This document shows positions 48,797-57,954 of a stretch of 64,000 nucleotides of DNA, in pieces. The notes under the pieces were generated by a model. It searched no databases. It was not told where the DNA came from and saw nothing but the letters and a program-made list of their open reading frames with translations. Within the stretch, counting starts at the first letter, position 1, and every line of letters starts with the position of its first letter. The stretch is from positions 2,046,001-2,110,000 of the forward strand of contig CP085629.1 in assembly GCA_024704175.1 (NCBI GenBank). Direction: 5' to 3'. The translations under genes and the position numbers were made by a program. The DNA comes from Paenibacillus sp. P25 (lineage in GTDB: Bacteria; Bacillota; Bacilli; Paenibacillales; NBRC-103111).

Positions 48797-50546
48797 TTTC
48801 CGCCTTCCCCTCCATTGGAATCGCAATTTCCACTCTCAATCCGCCCCATCTTCCCCGTGCAAGGCGCAAGCCGAACCGTTCTCCGAATTGGAGCTGGATT
48901 CTGCGATGGACGTTAATCAGACCCGTCGTTTCCAGCGGTGACCGTTCCGACAGCAGCTTGGCCTGCAGCTCCCGCAAACAGCCATCCGACAGTTCATCCC
49001 CATTGTCCTCCACCGTGATCGTCACTTGATCTTCACGCTCCGCAATCGTCACTTCAATCAGGCCATCCTTCTTCTTGTTCGCCAGCCCGTGATTGTATGC
49101 ATTCTCAATGATCGGCTGCAGCGTGAGCCGCGGAAGGTTCAGCTTCCGGAATGCAGGCGGCAAATCCGCGAACTTCACTTCAATGCGAAGGGAGAAGCGG
49201 AACGCTTGAATATCGACGAACGTCTTCGCGAAATTCCATTCCGCCTCGAGCGACACTTCTCTTGCTCCGTCACGAGTGATGAACTGGAAATATTGCCCCA
49301 GGTATTGGGCGAACTTCGTCACGCTTTCATAGTCCTCGTTCTTGGCGATACGAGACAGCGTAAAGAAGCTGTTATACAGAAAATGCGGGTTGATCTGCGC
49401 CTGCAGCTGCCGAAACTCGGACACTTGCGCCCGGTATTTCTGCTCATATACTTCGTGGATCAGCACCCGGATATGCTCGAGCATCGCGTTGAATTGGGAA
49501 TACAAATACGAAAATTCATCCTTGAACCGGTACGATACCGTGTGGCTGAAATTCCCTTGCTCCACCGCGCGAAAAGCTCTCACCAGCGTCCGCAGCGGCC
49601 TGTGAATCAACCGATAAATAACGTAGGAAAAGTACACGACAATAAATATGGAAATGATTGAAAAAATCCAAAACCAGACCCGGTACGTATCCAAAGGCCC
49701 GAGGACGCTTTTCTCCGGCAAATAGGTTATCAGCGTTGCGTCCAGCGTTGCCGAATTTTCATACCCGATAAAATAGCGCTGCGAGCCGATCTTGAAGGAT
49801 TCGACCCCCTTCGTGGCGCCGGAATTTATTTTCCCGGCAACCCATTCCCGCAGCATGGATTCCGTCTCCATCCCGGACTCACTCGCTATGCTCCAGCGGA
49901 AGTGATTGTCTAGCAGCAGGGCGCCGCCGTCGGCGTTGTCGGTAATTTTGCCCAGCATTTGCCCGATTGCCGTCTTACTGATCTCAATATCGACGAGAAA
50001 GGAAGGTGGACCCTCGGGCAGCGCATATTCCGGGTACGGATAGCTGATAAACAGGCGGTTATCCCAGGCGGCGAACGGAGAGTTGTAACGGCCCGACGGG
50101 ACGGACAACGCTCGAAACTCGTCCAGCGGAATGTGTCCCACCTCGTCGTTCGACGAGATCGACCGGCCAAGCATCGGAATATGAATGCTGGCGTTGGTGA
50201 TGTAACTGCTGGATGTTTTCAGCAGCACCATCTGCTTTTGCAAACGCAGCATCGCTCTCGTCCTCTCATAATCGGTCATGACGGAAGCCGCGACGCTGAG
50301 CTTGCCGATATCGTCGTCCGGAATAACTTGCCTGCCCAGCAGCATCACTTTGCTGAAATCCAGCTCCAGCGGCGCCATGTAGAAATGGACTTTGGCCAGC
50401 ATGGAATTGGCGATTTCTTCCTTAACCGACTTTTCGCCGACGCGGTTCATTTGTGTAGTGACCGCATAGAGCGGGGTTAAGACGAACATAAAGGTCAAGA
50501 CCAACCGCAAATAAATATTCCATTTGAGACGTTTGATCAGCGGCAC
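48774..50546 (-). CDS. YesM-type sensor histidine kinase
   Basis: 590 residues. A helix at about 13-30 is followed by an extracellular sensor of about 250 residues, a second helix (WFWIFSIISIFIVVYFSYVIY), HAMP (IHRPLRTLVRAFRAVEQGNF) and the His_kinase domain with the phosphorylated His in LQAQINPHFLYNSFFTLS. The ATP-binding N box is LQPIIENAYNHGL and ITVEDNGDELSDG follows. Start ATG with AAAGGAGGGGAC upstream. Partner of the overlapping response regulator; the likely signal is an extracellular plant-derived sugar. The gene is intact, unlike the kinase at 1-912. Confidence 0.93.
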   Translation of the reverse strand: MPLIKRLKWNIYLRLVLTFMFVLTPLYAVTTQMNRVGEKSVKEEIANSMLAKVHFYMAPLELDFSKVMLLGRQVIPDDDIGKLSVAASVMTDYERTRAMLRLQKQMVLLKTSSSYITNASIHIPMLGRSISSNDEVGHIPLDEFRALSVPSGRYNSPFAAWDNRLFISYPYPEYALPEGPPSFLVDIEISKTAIGQMLGKITDNADGGALLLDNHFRWSIASESGMETESMLREWVAGKINSGATKGVESFKIGSQRYFIGYENSATLDATLITYLPEKSVLGPLDTYRVWFWIFSIISIFIVVYFSYVIYRLIHRPLRTLVRAFRAVEQGNFSHTVSYRFKDEFSYLYSQFNAMLEHIRVLIHEVYEQKYRAQVSEFRQLQAQINPHFLYNSFFTLSRIAKNEDYESVTKFAQYLGQYFQFITRDGAREVSLEAEWNFAKTFVDIQAFRFSLRIEVKFADLPPAFRKLNLPRLTLQPIIENAYNHGLANKKKDGLIEVTIAEREDQVTITVEDNGDELSDGCLRELQAKLLSERSPLETTGLINVHRRIQLQFGERFGLRLARGRWGGLRVEIAIPMEGKAENVSLAGR

Positions 50547-50576
50547 GGTGTCCCCTCCTTTTAGTTCATCTTACAA

Positions 50577-50617
50577 GAAAAACAAAACACCAACCAGCCG
50601 CTAATTGAACTGGTTGG
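50577..50617 (-). terminator. Terminator after the DUF6528 pair
   Basis: Stem CCAACCAG/CTGGTTGG (50590-50617) followed on the minus strand by TGTTTTGTTTTT. It separates the two secreted-protein genes from the kinase gene downstream. Confidence 0.75.
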
Positions 50618-50649
50618 CGTCGGTTGCAGCCGCAGCCGGCCCGCGCGTA

Positions 50650-51630
50650 TTATTGATAATCGGAATTCCAAACACGGGCTTTATAGAAAGCTCCGCCGGT
50701 TACGAGCCTGTAGTCGTTCGGCTGGTACAGATCGACCTGATCCGTCGTCCATGTATACTTCGTGCCCGCTTTCTGGTTCGTTAACACCACTTGACCCGAC
50801 GGTTGGTTGCTTATGCTCTTCACCCAATGGTGATCAATGTCGTTCGCGCCCGGATAGCTCTCCGACCAGGAGTCCGCCGATTTGCTGTACTGGTACACCT
50901 TCGTGTTCGAGGTAACCCAGAGCTTGTCGGTATCGCCGTAGACGGCGAACAGGTCATGGCCCCAATTGGTCGGTAATCGCGACTGGCGTACTTGCTCCAG
51001 TATCGGCGACTCCGGCGTTCCTTTCACTTCGAGCGCAACGAGGTAATAGTCGCCGACCGCCCACAGCACGTTCTTCTGCGGGTCCCAGAGCACGCCGTGC
51101 GCACCTGGCAGCGAGTACTGCGTATACGTTGCCGAATCCGGTCCTTGCGAAGCCGTATACACGCGGACCCACCCGCCCGCGCTGGCGGCAACGGCAACGT
51201 TGCCGTCAGGCAGAAGCTCCGCTGCATGCGGATTGCCGCCCACGAGGGCGCCCCATGCCCGGCTATTCCCCGACGGATACGGAACGAGCGCGGCGAGGCC
51301 GTTGGAGTCGGTCACCACCATATATTTTCCGCCGGTCTTGCCTTCCCGCAGTTTCACATCGGACGGAAGGCCCCAGCCGCCGGTAAGGCCGGCGAAGCCG
51401 TTTTTATCCGAAGGGGCCCACGACCATTTCAGCGCGTTTTTGTCGTTCCAGTCGGATTTCTCAGGGTCGTATACCCGAATTTCCTTCGAGCCTTGATCTG
51501 TGACGGCGATCCAGTAATCTTTGTGCAAGCCGGGATTCGCCGAGGAGCGCTGGCCATAGCCGAGCAGCAGCGAGACGACGGCAAGAGAAAGCAGCAGTCC
51601 GGCTTTGATGCGTGTTTTTTTCAAGTTCAT
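50650..51630 (-). CDS. Secreted DUF6528 beta-propeller-like protein (copy 2)
   Basis: 326 residues with an N-terminal signal peptide (KKTRIKAGLLLSLAVVSLLLG, cleavage probably near SSANPG). The mature part has short repeated propeller-like blades: WIAVTDQGSKEIRVYDPE, YMVVTDSNGLAALVPYPSG, NPHAAELLPDGNVAVAASAGGW, GAHGVLWDPQKNVLWAVGDYYL. It ends in TGGAFYKARVWNSDYQ. I assign it to DUF6528, which has no known activity. The paralogue 30 bases upstream shares the layout throughout. Position beside a polysaccharide importer suggests binding or processing of the same substrate outside the cell. Confidence 0.7.
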   Translation of the reverse strand: MNLKKTRIKAGLLLSLAVVSLLLGYGQRSSANPGLHKDYWIAVTDQGSKEIRVYDPEKSDWNDKNALKWSWAPSDKNGFAGLTGGWGLPSDVKLREGKTGGKYMVVTDSNGLAALVPYPSGNSRAWGALVGGNPHAAELLPDGNVAVAASAGGWVRVYTASQGPDSATYTQYSLPGAHGVLWDPQKNVLWAVGDYYLVALEVKGTPESPILEQVRQSRLPTNWGHDLFAVYGDTDKLWVTSNTKVYQYSKSADSWSESYPGANDIDHHWVKSISNQPSGQVVLTNQKAGTKYTWTTDQVDLYQPNDYRLVTGGAFYKARVWNSDYQ

Positions 51631-51660
51631 TGGTAGACCTCCTATGGGTAGGTTGCGGGT

Positions 51661-52661
51661 TTATTGGTAATCGGGATCCCAAACCCTTGCTTTGTAGAAA
51701 GCCGCGCCGGTTACCGTCCGTGTAGTATTCGGACCGTAGAAATCAACGGTATCCGTGCACCAGCCGTTCAAAACGCATGCCCCGGCCGGCGATTTCTTGC
51801 TGTCCGGCTTCGTCTCCACGACCTGGCCCGACGGCTGGTTGCTCACCGCCTTGACAAAGCTGCGGTTGACCCCTGAGGTCGCGGCTTCGAACGATTTGGT
51901 TGATTTGGTATAGAGGTAGACCGCCGAGTTGGTGCTGACCCACAGCTTATCGGTGTCGTAATAGTAAGGCTGCACGTCGTGTGCATAGAGGGTCGGCGGC
52001 GCAACTTTATACAGCTCCTTGATCGTCGGAGATGCAGCCGTCCCGCCGACTTGCAGCGCAACCAGATCTTGGTTGCCCGCCGCCCACAGGATGCTGTTTG
52101 CCGGGTCCCACAAGACGGAATGCGCCCCAGGCAGATCGTACTGGGTATAGACCGCCGAGTGGACACCTTGGGACGATGTGTAAATCCGCACCCAGCCGCC
52201 GTCGCTTGCCGCTATCGCGATGTTGCCGCTCGGCAGCAGTTCCCCGGAGTGGGGATTGCCTCCTACATTCAAAGCCCAGCTCTTCGTATTGCCCGCTGGA
52301 TACGGAATGATCGCCGCGACGCCTCTGGAGTCGGTCACAACGAGCCGCTGGCCGCCGAAGAACGAGCTGTCTCGCAGCCTGGCATCCGAAGGCGACCCCC
52401 AGCCGACCGTGGGGTTCGTAAAGCCGTTGGAGGCGCTCGGATACCAGGACCACTTGAGGGCACCGCCGGTGTTCCAATCGCTGACTGCCGGGTCGTACAC
52501 TTCGATCCGCTGTGTTGCCTGATTGGTCGTTACGATCCAGCGACCGCACGGAGTCGATGCTTCCGCCTGCCTGGGAGTCAGCGCGACCGCAGGCAGACGG
52601 CGACTACAGCCAGCAGGACCCATGCCGATGCCGCCATCCATCTGAACCGGAGTTTGTTCAT
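51661..52661 (-). pseudogene. Secreted DUF6528 beta-propeller-like protein (copy 1, frameshifted in signal peptide)
   Basis: Paralogue of the downstream gene. The mature part reads WIVTTNQATQRIEVYDPAVSDW, LVVTDSRGVAAIIPYPAGN, NPHSGELLPSGNIAIAASDGGW, GAHSVLWDPANSILWAAGNQ and ends TGAAFYKARVWDPDYQ. The signal peptide MNKLRFRWMAASAWVLLAVV starts at 52661 in another frame, behind GGAAGGATG. One more G at 52587-52588 joins it to the mature part (VALTPRQAEAS). The continuous frame up to 52710 instead gives an atypical N-terminus, which is why I favour the frameshift. A CVLNGWC insertion near the C-terminus is absent from the other copy. Confidence 0.68.
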
Positions 52662-52978
52662 CACACACATCCTTCCATTTTTTGGTCTGCAACAACCTTT
52701 GCGCCTTCATTGTAAGGTCCGTACGTTCCCGTCGCTATAGTAAAATTTCGTTATTCATTGCTCAATTTGCAGTAAAGTCGAGCAAGGCAGGGAGCTTCGG
52801 GAAAAATCCAGTTTATGCCAACTTCAATGCTTACTTTCCCCCAACAAAAAAAGCCGATCGGATTTCGATCGGCGAGCAAAGTTACTTCTGAATGGTTTGA
52901 ATAAGGTTGCCAGATGTATCGTCGAAGACGGCGATTGTGAATTCGTCCAATGATGTCCTTTACTAAGCTTACCCAGTG
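52662..52978. other. Intergenic region before the DUF6528 pair
   Basis: About 315 bases. It holds the promoter region of the DUF6528 genes and the terminator of the small gene at 52979-53293. No gene seen. Confidence 0.5.
52844..52873 (-). terminator. Terminator of the small hypothetical gene
   Basis: Stem GCCGATCG/CGATCGGC (52853-52873), followed on the minus strand by TTTTTTTG. Confidence 0.75.
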
Positions 52979-53293
52979 CTATTGAAGGTACGACTCGTTT
53001 GCCAGCCAGGCTCCTCCTTCGTCCGTGCTCCGGTAGAACATCGTTGCCGATCGAAGGGCCCCTTTTACTGCAGCCTCCATGGTAGAAAAGCGGTTTTCCT
53101 CGGAAAACTCCGGATCAGCTTGATCCGCTCCCCTGTAATAGTGCCTGAGCTCATAAAAGTAATCGTCCGTCCGGTTTCTTAGAATCCGAATTCCAATTTC
53201 TTTTCCATCAATGCGAGCTTTAAACGACGCAACGATTTCGAACACGGCTTGGATATCCGCATGAATATGTTCAAGCTCCGATAAATCGAACAT
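52979..53293 (-). CDS. Small hypothetical protein
   Basis: 104 residues, hydrophilic, no signal peptide or membrane helix. Sequence features are an acidic start (FDLSELEHIHADIQAVFE), a basic strand (GIRILRNRTDDYFYELRHYY) and the C-terminal ALRSATMFYRSTDEGGAW. I do not recognise a family. It is a real gene by its strong RBS (GGGAGGGGAACC) and the terminator 105 bases downstream. It stands between the DUF6528 region and a DUF1259 gene on the other strand. Confidence 0.65.
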   Translation of the reverse strand: MFDLSELEHIHADIQAVFEIVASFKARIDGKEIGIRILRNRTDDYFYELRHYYRGADQADPEFSEENRFSTMEAAVKGALRSATMFYRSTDEGGAWLANESYLQ

Positions 53294-53527
53294 ATGGTTC
53301 CCCTCCCTTCCGCCGCCATAATCTGCTTACATTATTCCTTCATCTACGAGCTTTTATACTTCCGCATGCCTGCCGTTAGCGCCAACGAAGTCGATTGCAT
53401 TTTTCCGCCATTTGCAAATAAAACGGCGGCCGATCGATATGGCTCGTCATGTTGTTTAAACTATCGTTATTCTGGAATTTTTGACTTATTCCGCTCTTAA
53501 CATACGTTATGAAAGGGGCGGCTAAGC

Positions 53528-53921
53528 TTGCCGGTAGATCCTTTACGTCACCAATTCGGTGCTATTTTCGTATCACTCCTCAAATGATCAATGGGGTTGT
53601 ACGGTTATGACGGCCCGTAAGTTTCCTGTAACTATAATGGGGCGACCATCCAGGTCTGCCGCAACAGTCCCTCAAATGTATACGTTTGAATCTCTCGACC
53701 AAAACGGTAAGGCTCTATGTCTGGGCGAAACCGTCATACTTCCGGATGAGATCAATTCCTTTATTTCAAAACACCGGCAACACGGCATTCTCATAACTGC
53801 ACTCCACAATCATTGGCTGTACAATCATCCGCAAATCATGTTTATTCACTTCCAATCCATTGACAATCCTTTATCGTTTGCGCACAAAGTTCGCGATGCC
53901 CTAACTGTTCTAGGTCCATAA
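53528..53921 (+). pseudogene. DUF1259 (LppY/LpqO-like) protein (two frameshifts)
   Basis: Short DUF1259 protein, about 131 residues if repaired. The conserved end NSFISKHRQHGILITALHNHWLYNHPQIMFIHF and PLSFAHKVRDAL is intact. The N-terminal part needs two one-base additions, near 53571-53574 (giving FGAIFRITPQMINGV) and near 53594-53599 (giving CTVMTARKFPVTIMG). A TTG start at 53528 with AAAGGGGCGG before it fits the family length. Function unknown; the only clear plus-strand gene in this part of the window. Confidence 0.65.
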
Positions 53922-53944
53922 ACTGACAAGTTAGCGGTTTTATT

Positions 53945-54784
53945 TCAGCTTTCCAAGGCCTTAACCCATAAGTTCATATCTTCAAGCTTATCGAAAATAT
54001 AACAGTTATTCGTCAACCTCCCGGTGTACCCGTATCCGAGCTGATGGAACACCGCATTCATCCCATAGGAAAGTGCGCGGGAAAGCGAGTAAACACAGCC
54101 GATGCGCCGATGCTTCATTTCTTGTTCCAATGCCGCCAGCAGCAGCTTCATGAAACCAAACTTGCGATATTCCGGCGGCGTTGCGCAGTCGGTCATCTCC
54201 GCATTGCGGTATGATTCGTTCATTTCTGCGGAAGCTGCGCTTACGATGGAGCCGTTACAGTCGATGACATAAAATACGGTTCCCTCCACAAGCACTTTGC
54301 GGACATAGTCCGCATCGAACATCGGCGTCGGATAGACCTCGAACACCGCAGCATATAAACAAGCCAGAGCGCGGGCATCCGCTTCCGCCGCCGGCCTGAG
54401 CCGGAATTCCGGCGGAAGCTCAGGCAACTGAGAATGACGTTCCCGCTTCAATACCTGCTGCAAGATTTCATCCTCCTGCATCCAATAATTGCTCATACGT
54501 CTTTCATCGGATGCGTAGAGGGCGACGCTATAAGCAGGCTTTCCCCGGAAATAGCCTTTAAATACCCCTTCCAGCATATAACCACGGGCAAGAAAAGTCT
54601 GCCAGTCGGCTTCCTTCGCCTTAATGAACGCTTTCGTCAAGCCGCGTTCCTTCATCAGCGCGTACGCCTCGTTCGCAATGGAGTCCGCGTTCCCCTCGTA
54701 ATCGTCTACCCGAAGCCTTCGGTTAAACGGATCGAAAAAAACGTGCATCGTATAATCGGTACCCCGTAACACCGTACAAGTCAT
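53945..54784 (-). CDS. ablB: Beta-lysine N-acetyltransferase
   Basis: 279-residue GNAT-fold enzyme that acetylates beta-lysine at the epsilon amino group, giving N-epsilon-acetyl-beta-lysine, a compatible solute. The N-terminal half (TMHVFFDPFNRRLRVDDYEG; LTKAFIKAKEADWQTFLARGY) and C-terminal GNAT domain (PAAEADARALACLYAAVFEVYPTP; VSAASAEMNESYRNAEMTDCAT; MKLLLAALEQEM) match AblB. The start overlaps the YokU-like gene by four bases (ATGA). Partner of kamA in the same sigma-54-driven unit. Confidence 0.9.
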   Translation of the reverse strand: MTCTVLRGTDYTMHVFFDPFNRRLRVDDYEGNADSIANEAYALMKERGLTKAFIKAKEADWQTFLARGYMLEGVFKGYFRGKPAYSVALYASDERRMSNYWMQEDEILQQVLKRERHSQLPELPPEFRLRPAAEADARALACLYAAVFEVYPTPMFDADYVRKVLVEGTVFYVIDCNGSIVSAASAEMNESYRNAEMTDCATPPEYRKFGFMKLLLAALEQEMKHRRIGCVYSLSRALSYGMNAVFHQLGYGYTGRLTNNCYIFDKLEDMNLWVKALES

Positions 54785-54909
54785 GGATGAATCCCGCCCG
54801 TCATTCCAGATGAAATAGCCGAATCAGGCGCGCCGCCGACGGGAAGCACCCAGCCGCAATCCTTCACCGCCCCCTTTACCTCCTCGCCGCCGCACCATAC
54901 GCAATCCAT
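54781..54909 (-). CDS. YokU-like CxxC mini-protein
   Basis: 42 codons: MDCVWCGGEEVKGAVKDCGW followed by VLPVGGAPDSAISSG and a short tail. The C-x2-C start and the following WVLP.G resemble the N-terminus of the YokU zinc-finger-like proteins encoded between kamA and ablB in Bacillus, but the second half is shortened. RBS GAGAGGAGG. It overlaps ablB by ATGA and follows kamA by 42 bases. Function unknown; position argues it is a real, translated gene. A frameshift shortening a longer protein is possible. Confidence 0.55.
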   Translation of the reverse strand: MDCVWCGGEEVKGAVKDCGWVLPVGGAPDSAISSGMTGGIHP

Positions 54910-54951
54910 CACTTCCCGTCCTCCTCTCACCAATGTCAATACATCGGTCCA

Positions 54952-56367
54952 TCAATTGGCATTCATTTTCTCCTCTTGTGACTTCATCAATTTCTCCTTC
55001 ATTTCATCCCGCTTGTCTCGGCGGTCCTTGAGCGACGTATGATCGGCGGAAGCCTGGTAAGCTTGCCGTTTGTCCAAGCGGCGAAGTCCTTCCGGGATAA
55101 GGTTGAACAGCTGATCCTTCATGAGCGCCGCCACCCCGACCGTCTGCGGCTCGCTTCCAATACCGTAAACTTCGTTGAAGTAAGCATCCGCCCTGCCCGG
55201 AACATAATCTTTTGGCTCGGGATAGGAAGTAATGACGCCTTCGAAGTTGCGCAGCACCACCTTATCCGGACTTTGAGATATCAGATAATTGGGCGAGAGC
55301 GCAATCTTGCCGCCGCCGCCGGGGGCATCGACGACAAAGGTCGGGACGGCATAGCCGGATGTATGGCCCCGCAGATTCTCGATAATTTCCAGCCCTTTGG
55401 ATACGGGGGCGCGGAAGTGGCCGATCCCTTCGGACAAATCGCATTGGTAGATGTAATAAGGCCTAATGCGGGCTTTCACAAGCTCATGCATCAGCTTTTT
55501 CATAATGTGAGTGCTGTCGTTAATGCCCGCCAGAATCACGGCCTGATTGCCGAGCGGCACTCCGGCCATCGACAACATGTCGCAAGCTTGTTTGGCCTCC
55601 TCGGTCAGCTCCAGCGGATGGTTGAAATGCGTGTTCAACCATAACGGATGATATTTTTTCAGAATGCTGCATAGATTATCCGTTATCCGCTGCGGGAATA
55701 CGACGGGCGCTCTCGTTCCGATCCGGATAATTTCCACGTGAGGGATGTCGCGCAGGTTTTTCAACACATATTCGAGCACCGTATCGTTGATAAGCAGTCC
55801 GTCGCCGCCGGAGATCAAGACGTCGCGGATTTCCGGCGTCTCGCGGATATAGCTAAGCGCCGCATCCAGCTGCTTCTTGGGCACACCCATCCCGACTTGG
55901 CCGGAAAAACGGCGGCGTGTGCAATAACGGCAGTACATCGAGCATTGGTTCGTTACCAGGAACAGCACACGGTCCGGATAACGGTGCGTGAGGCCGGGAG
56001 TCGGTGAATCTTCATCCTCGTGCAGCGGATCTTCCAGGTCGTACTTGGTCTTCAGCAGTTCCGCCGACAGCGGGACGGACTGCAGCCGGATCGGACAGCG
56101 CGGGTCATCGGGATTCATCAAGGAGGCATAATATGGCGTTATATTCAGCGGGATTGTACGAGTGGATATACGCACCCCCTCTTCCTCCTCCGGAGTCAGA
56201 TTCACAACCTTCTTCAAATCGTCCAACGTTCGAATCGTGTGGGTCAGCTGCCAAAGCCAGTCGTTCCATTGTTCATCGGTAACGTCCTTCCAAAGCTCGA
56301 ACTCCTTATAGTGCCGGCGCTTCATCGCCGGGTGCTGCTTTTCCGCCGAACCGATCATTTGTGTCAT
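54952..56367 (-). CDS. kamA: Lysine 2,3-aminomutase
   Basis: 471-residue radical-SAM/PLP enzyme that moves the alpha-amino group of L-lysine to C3, giving L-beta-lysine. The iron-sulfur motif CSMYCRYCTRRR and the PLP-lysine region DAPGGGGKIALSP are present, along with ISGGDGLLINDTVLEYVL, HFNHPLELTEEAKQAC and YYIYQCDLSEGIGHFR. Also called ablA when paired with ablB. RBS AGGGGAGGAAATC. A consensus -24/-12 promoter lies 53-68 bases upstream; rpoN and a sigma-54 activator precede it. Complete and intact. Confidence 0.97.
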   Translation of the reverse strand: MTQMIGSAEKQHPAMKRRHYKEFELWKDVTDEQWNDWLWQLTHTIRTLDDLKKVVNLTPEEEEGVRISTRTIPLNITPYYASLMNPDDPRCPIRLQSVPLSAELLKTKYDLEDPLHEDEDSPTPGLTHRYPDRVLFLVTNQCSMYCRYCTRRRFSGQVGMGVPKKQLDAALSYIRETPEIRDVLISGGDGLLINDTVLEYVLKNLRDIPHVEIIRIGTRAPVVFPQRITDNLCSILKKYHPLWLNTHFNHPLELTEEAKQACDMLSMAGVPLGNQAVILAGINDSTHIMKKLMHELVKARIRPYYIYQCDLSEGIGHFRAPVSKGLEIIENLRGHTSGYAVPTFVVDAPGGGGKIALSPNYLISQSPDKVVLRNFEGVITSYPEPKDYVPGRADAYFNEVYGIGSEPQTVGVAALMKDQLFNLIPEGLRRLDKRQAYQASADHTSLKDRRDKRDEMKEKLMKSQEEKMNAN

Positions 56368-56419
56368 GTTGATTTCCTCCCCTGAACGATTAGAATAAAA
56401 GACTTCTTACTCTAAATCA

Positions 56420-56435
56420 TGCAATTTTCGTGCCA
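56420..56435 (-). promoter_or_regulatory. Sigma-54 (-24/-12) promoter of the kamA operon
   Basis: Minus strand TGGCACGAAAATTGCA matches the consensus TGGCACGNNNNTTGCW at every fixed position. It lies between rpoN and kamA in the right orientation, giving an mRNA leader of about 40 bases. Confidence 0.9.
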
Positions 56436-56488
56436 ATTGCTTCAGAGCTTCAACATGAGGGTTAACGGGACAACGCGGGGCCTACGGA

Positions 56489-56525
56489 TGCAAAAAAAAC
56501 AGGCAGACGGTCAAAAAATCTTGCC
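56489..56525 (-). terminator. Possible rpoN terminator
   Basis: An imperfect stem (CAGGGGCA with TGCCTG) followed by TTTTTTTT on the minus strand, directly after the rpoN stop. It would isolate the sigma-54 promoter from read-through. Confidence 0.45.
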
Positions 56526-56532
56526 CCTGCTT

Positions 56533-57865
56533 CTACAGCGAATGCCGGAGTCGGGAAGACGGAATCCTCATCTCGTCGCGGTACTTCATCACCGTTCTTC
56601 GCGAAATTAGAAACCCTTCCCTCTCCAGCTCCCGCATAAGGTCCTGGTCCGATAGCGGGCGATTCTTGTCCTCGCTCTGAATCAGCTCCCGGATTCGCGC
56701 TTTGATCCGCTGCGAAGATACGGCTTCTTCCTCTGCGGATGCAAGTCCGGTCGTAAAAAAAGCTTTTAACTCCAGCGTTCCGCGCGGGGTAGATACATAT
56801 TTATTTCTTGTCGCCCTGCTGACCGTCGATTCGCTTAACTCCAGCCTGCCGGCAATCTCCTTCAACGTCAGCGGCCGTAGAGAGCCGCCTCCGCAGAGAA
56901 AATCGCGCTGATACTCCACGATGCAAGCAATGACCCTGTACAAGGTTTGATTCCGGTATGCCAGATTATGTATAAGACCTCTGGCCGCCTGCAGATTATC
57001 GCGCAAATAACGGCTTGTCTCGGGCTCCGCGCCCCCTAAATGCTTGAACAGAGCGCAATAGGAATCGTTAATCCGTAAAGACGGGATCAGCGTGTTGTCG
57101 AGGATAATCGCGAATTGGTCCCCGCCCGGTTCTTTGACAACTCTTGCATCGGGTTGAATGAAAGGGGATCTGCAGCTGAATAGGCGAGTCCTGGATGCGG
57201 GTTCAATGTTCGGATCTGATGAATGGCCTCCCGCGGCTCATCGATGCCGCAGTTAAGCCGCTTGGCAATCTTCTTAAGCCTGCCTCCGGCCACATCCTCC
57301 AGATAATCGCGGATGATAACCGGGCACAACGGAGGAACGGCGGAGAACCGTCCTTCGAGCTGAAGGAGCAGGCATTCCCGCAAATCGCGGGCGCCTACGC
57401 CGGGCGGCTCCAAGGATTGCAGGACCTTTAACCCAAGCTGCGCTTCAGTCATGGAGATACACAGCTTGCTGCATACTTCCTCCAGGCTGATCTCGAGATA
57501 ACCGTTCTCGTTCACGTTGCCGATCAAATATTCCGTCACAGCCAGGAGCTTTCGATCCAAGTCCATGAACCGCACTTGTGCGCGCAGCATCCGCTCCAGG
57601 CTCATCTCCGGACCGTGAACGCCATCGGCCAGCTGTTCGATCCTATTGGGCTGATCGTTATGGGGGAAGTCGAGGACTTGCGTCGGGATGGGACGGCGCT
57701 GTCATTCCAAACGAGGTCCAGCATCGGATTTCGTTCCTGCTCCCGGACGATCAGCTCAGCCACTTCTGCCGAAGACAGCTGCAGCGACTCGATCGATTGC
57801 TGCAGCTGAGGCGTCATGGCGATGCTCATTTTCTGCCGGGCGGATAAATCCATTCTCATGGGCAT
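56533..57865 (-). pseudogene. rpoN: RNA polymerase sigma-54 factor (two frameshifts)
   Basis: Alternative sigma factor for -24/-12 promoters. Region I is MTPQLQQSIESLQLSSAEVAELI; the core-binding part includes LAVTEYLIGNVNENGYLEIS and LQSLEPPGVGARDLRECLLLQ. The HTH is TLKEIAGRLELSESTVSRATRNKY, and the RpoN box is present as RRTVMKYRDEM (commonly ARRTVAKYRE). Runs to repair: CCC near 57690-57692 (gives AVPIPTQVLDF) and CCCC at 57164-57167 (gives ADPPFIQPDARVV). About 445 residues after repair. It stands between its activator gene and the kamA promoter. Start is either of two nearby ATGs at 57865 and 57859. Confidence 0.9.
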
Positions 57866-57954
57866 TCCCCCGTTTCATGGCGAGCATTGGCGTTATCGGC
57901 TGCGAGGATCGGGAACCCGAATAGCCGGACCCGAGCAGCGGCTTTATCGGATGC

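Noticed and set aside
57756..57954. C-terminal tail of the sigma-54 activator frame
   Set aside because: Runs into the start of rpoN and is unlike the family; probably produced by a lost G at 57974-57978.
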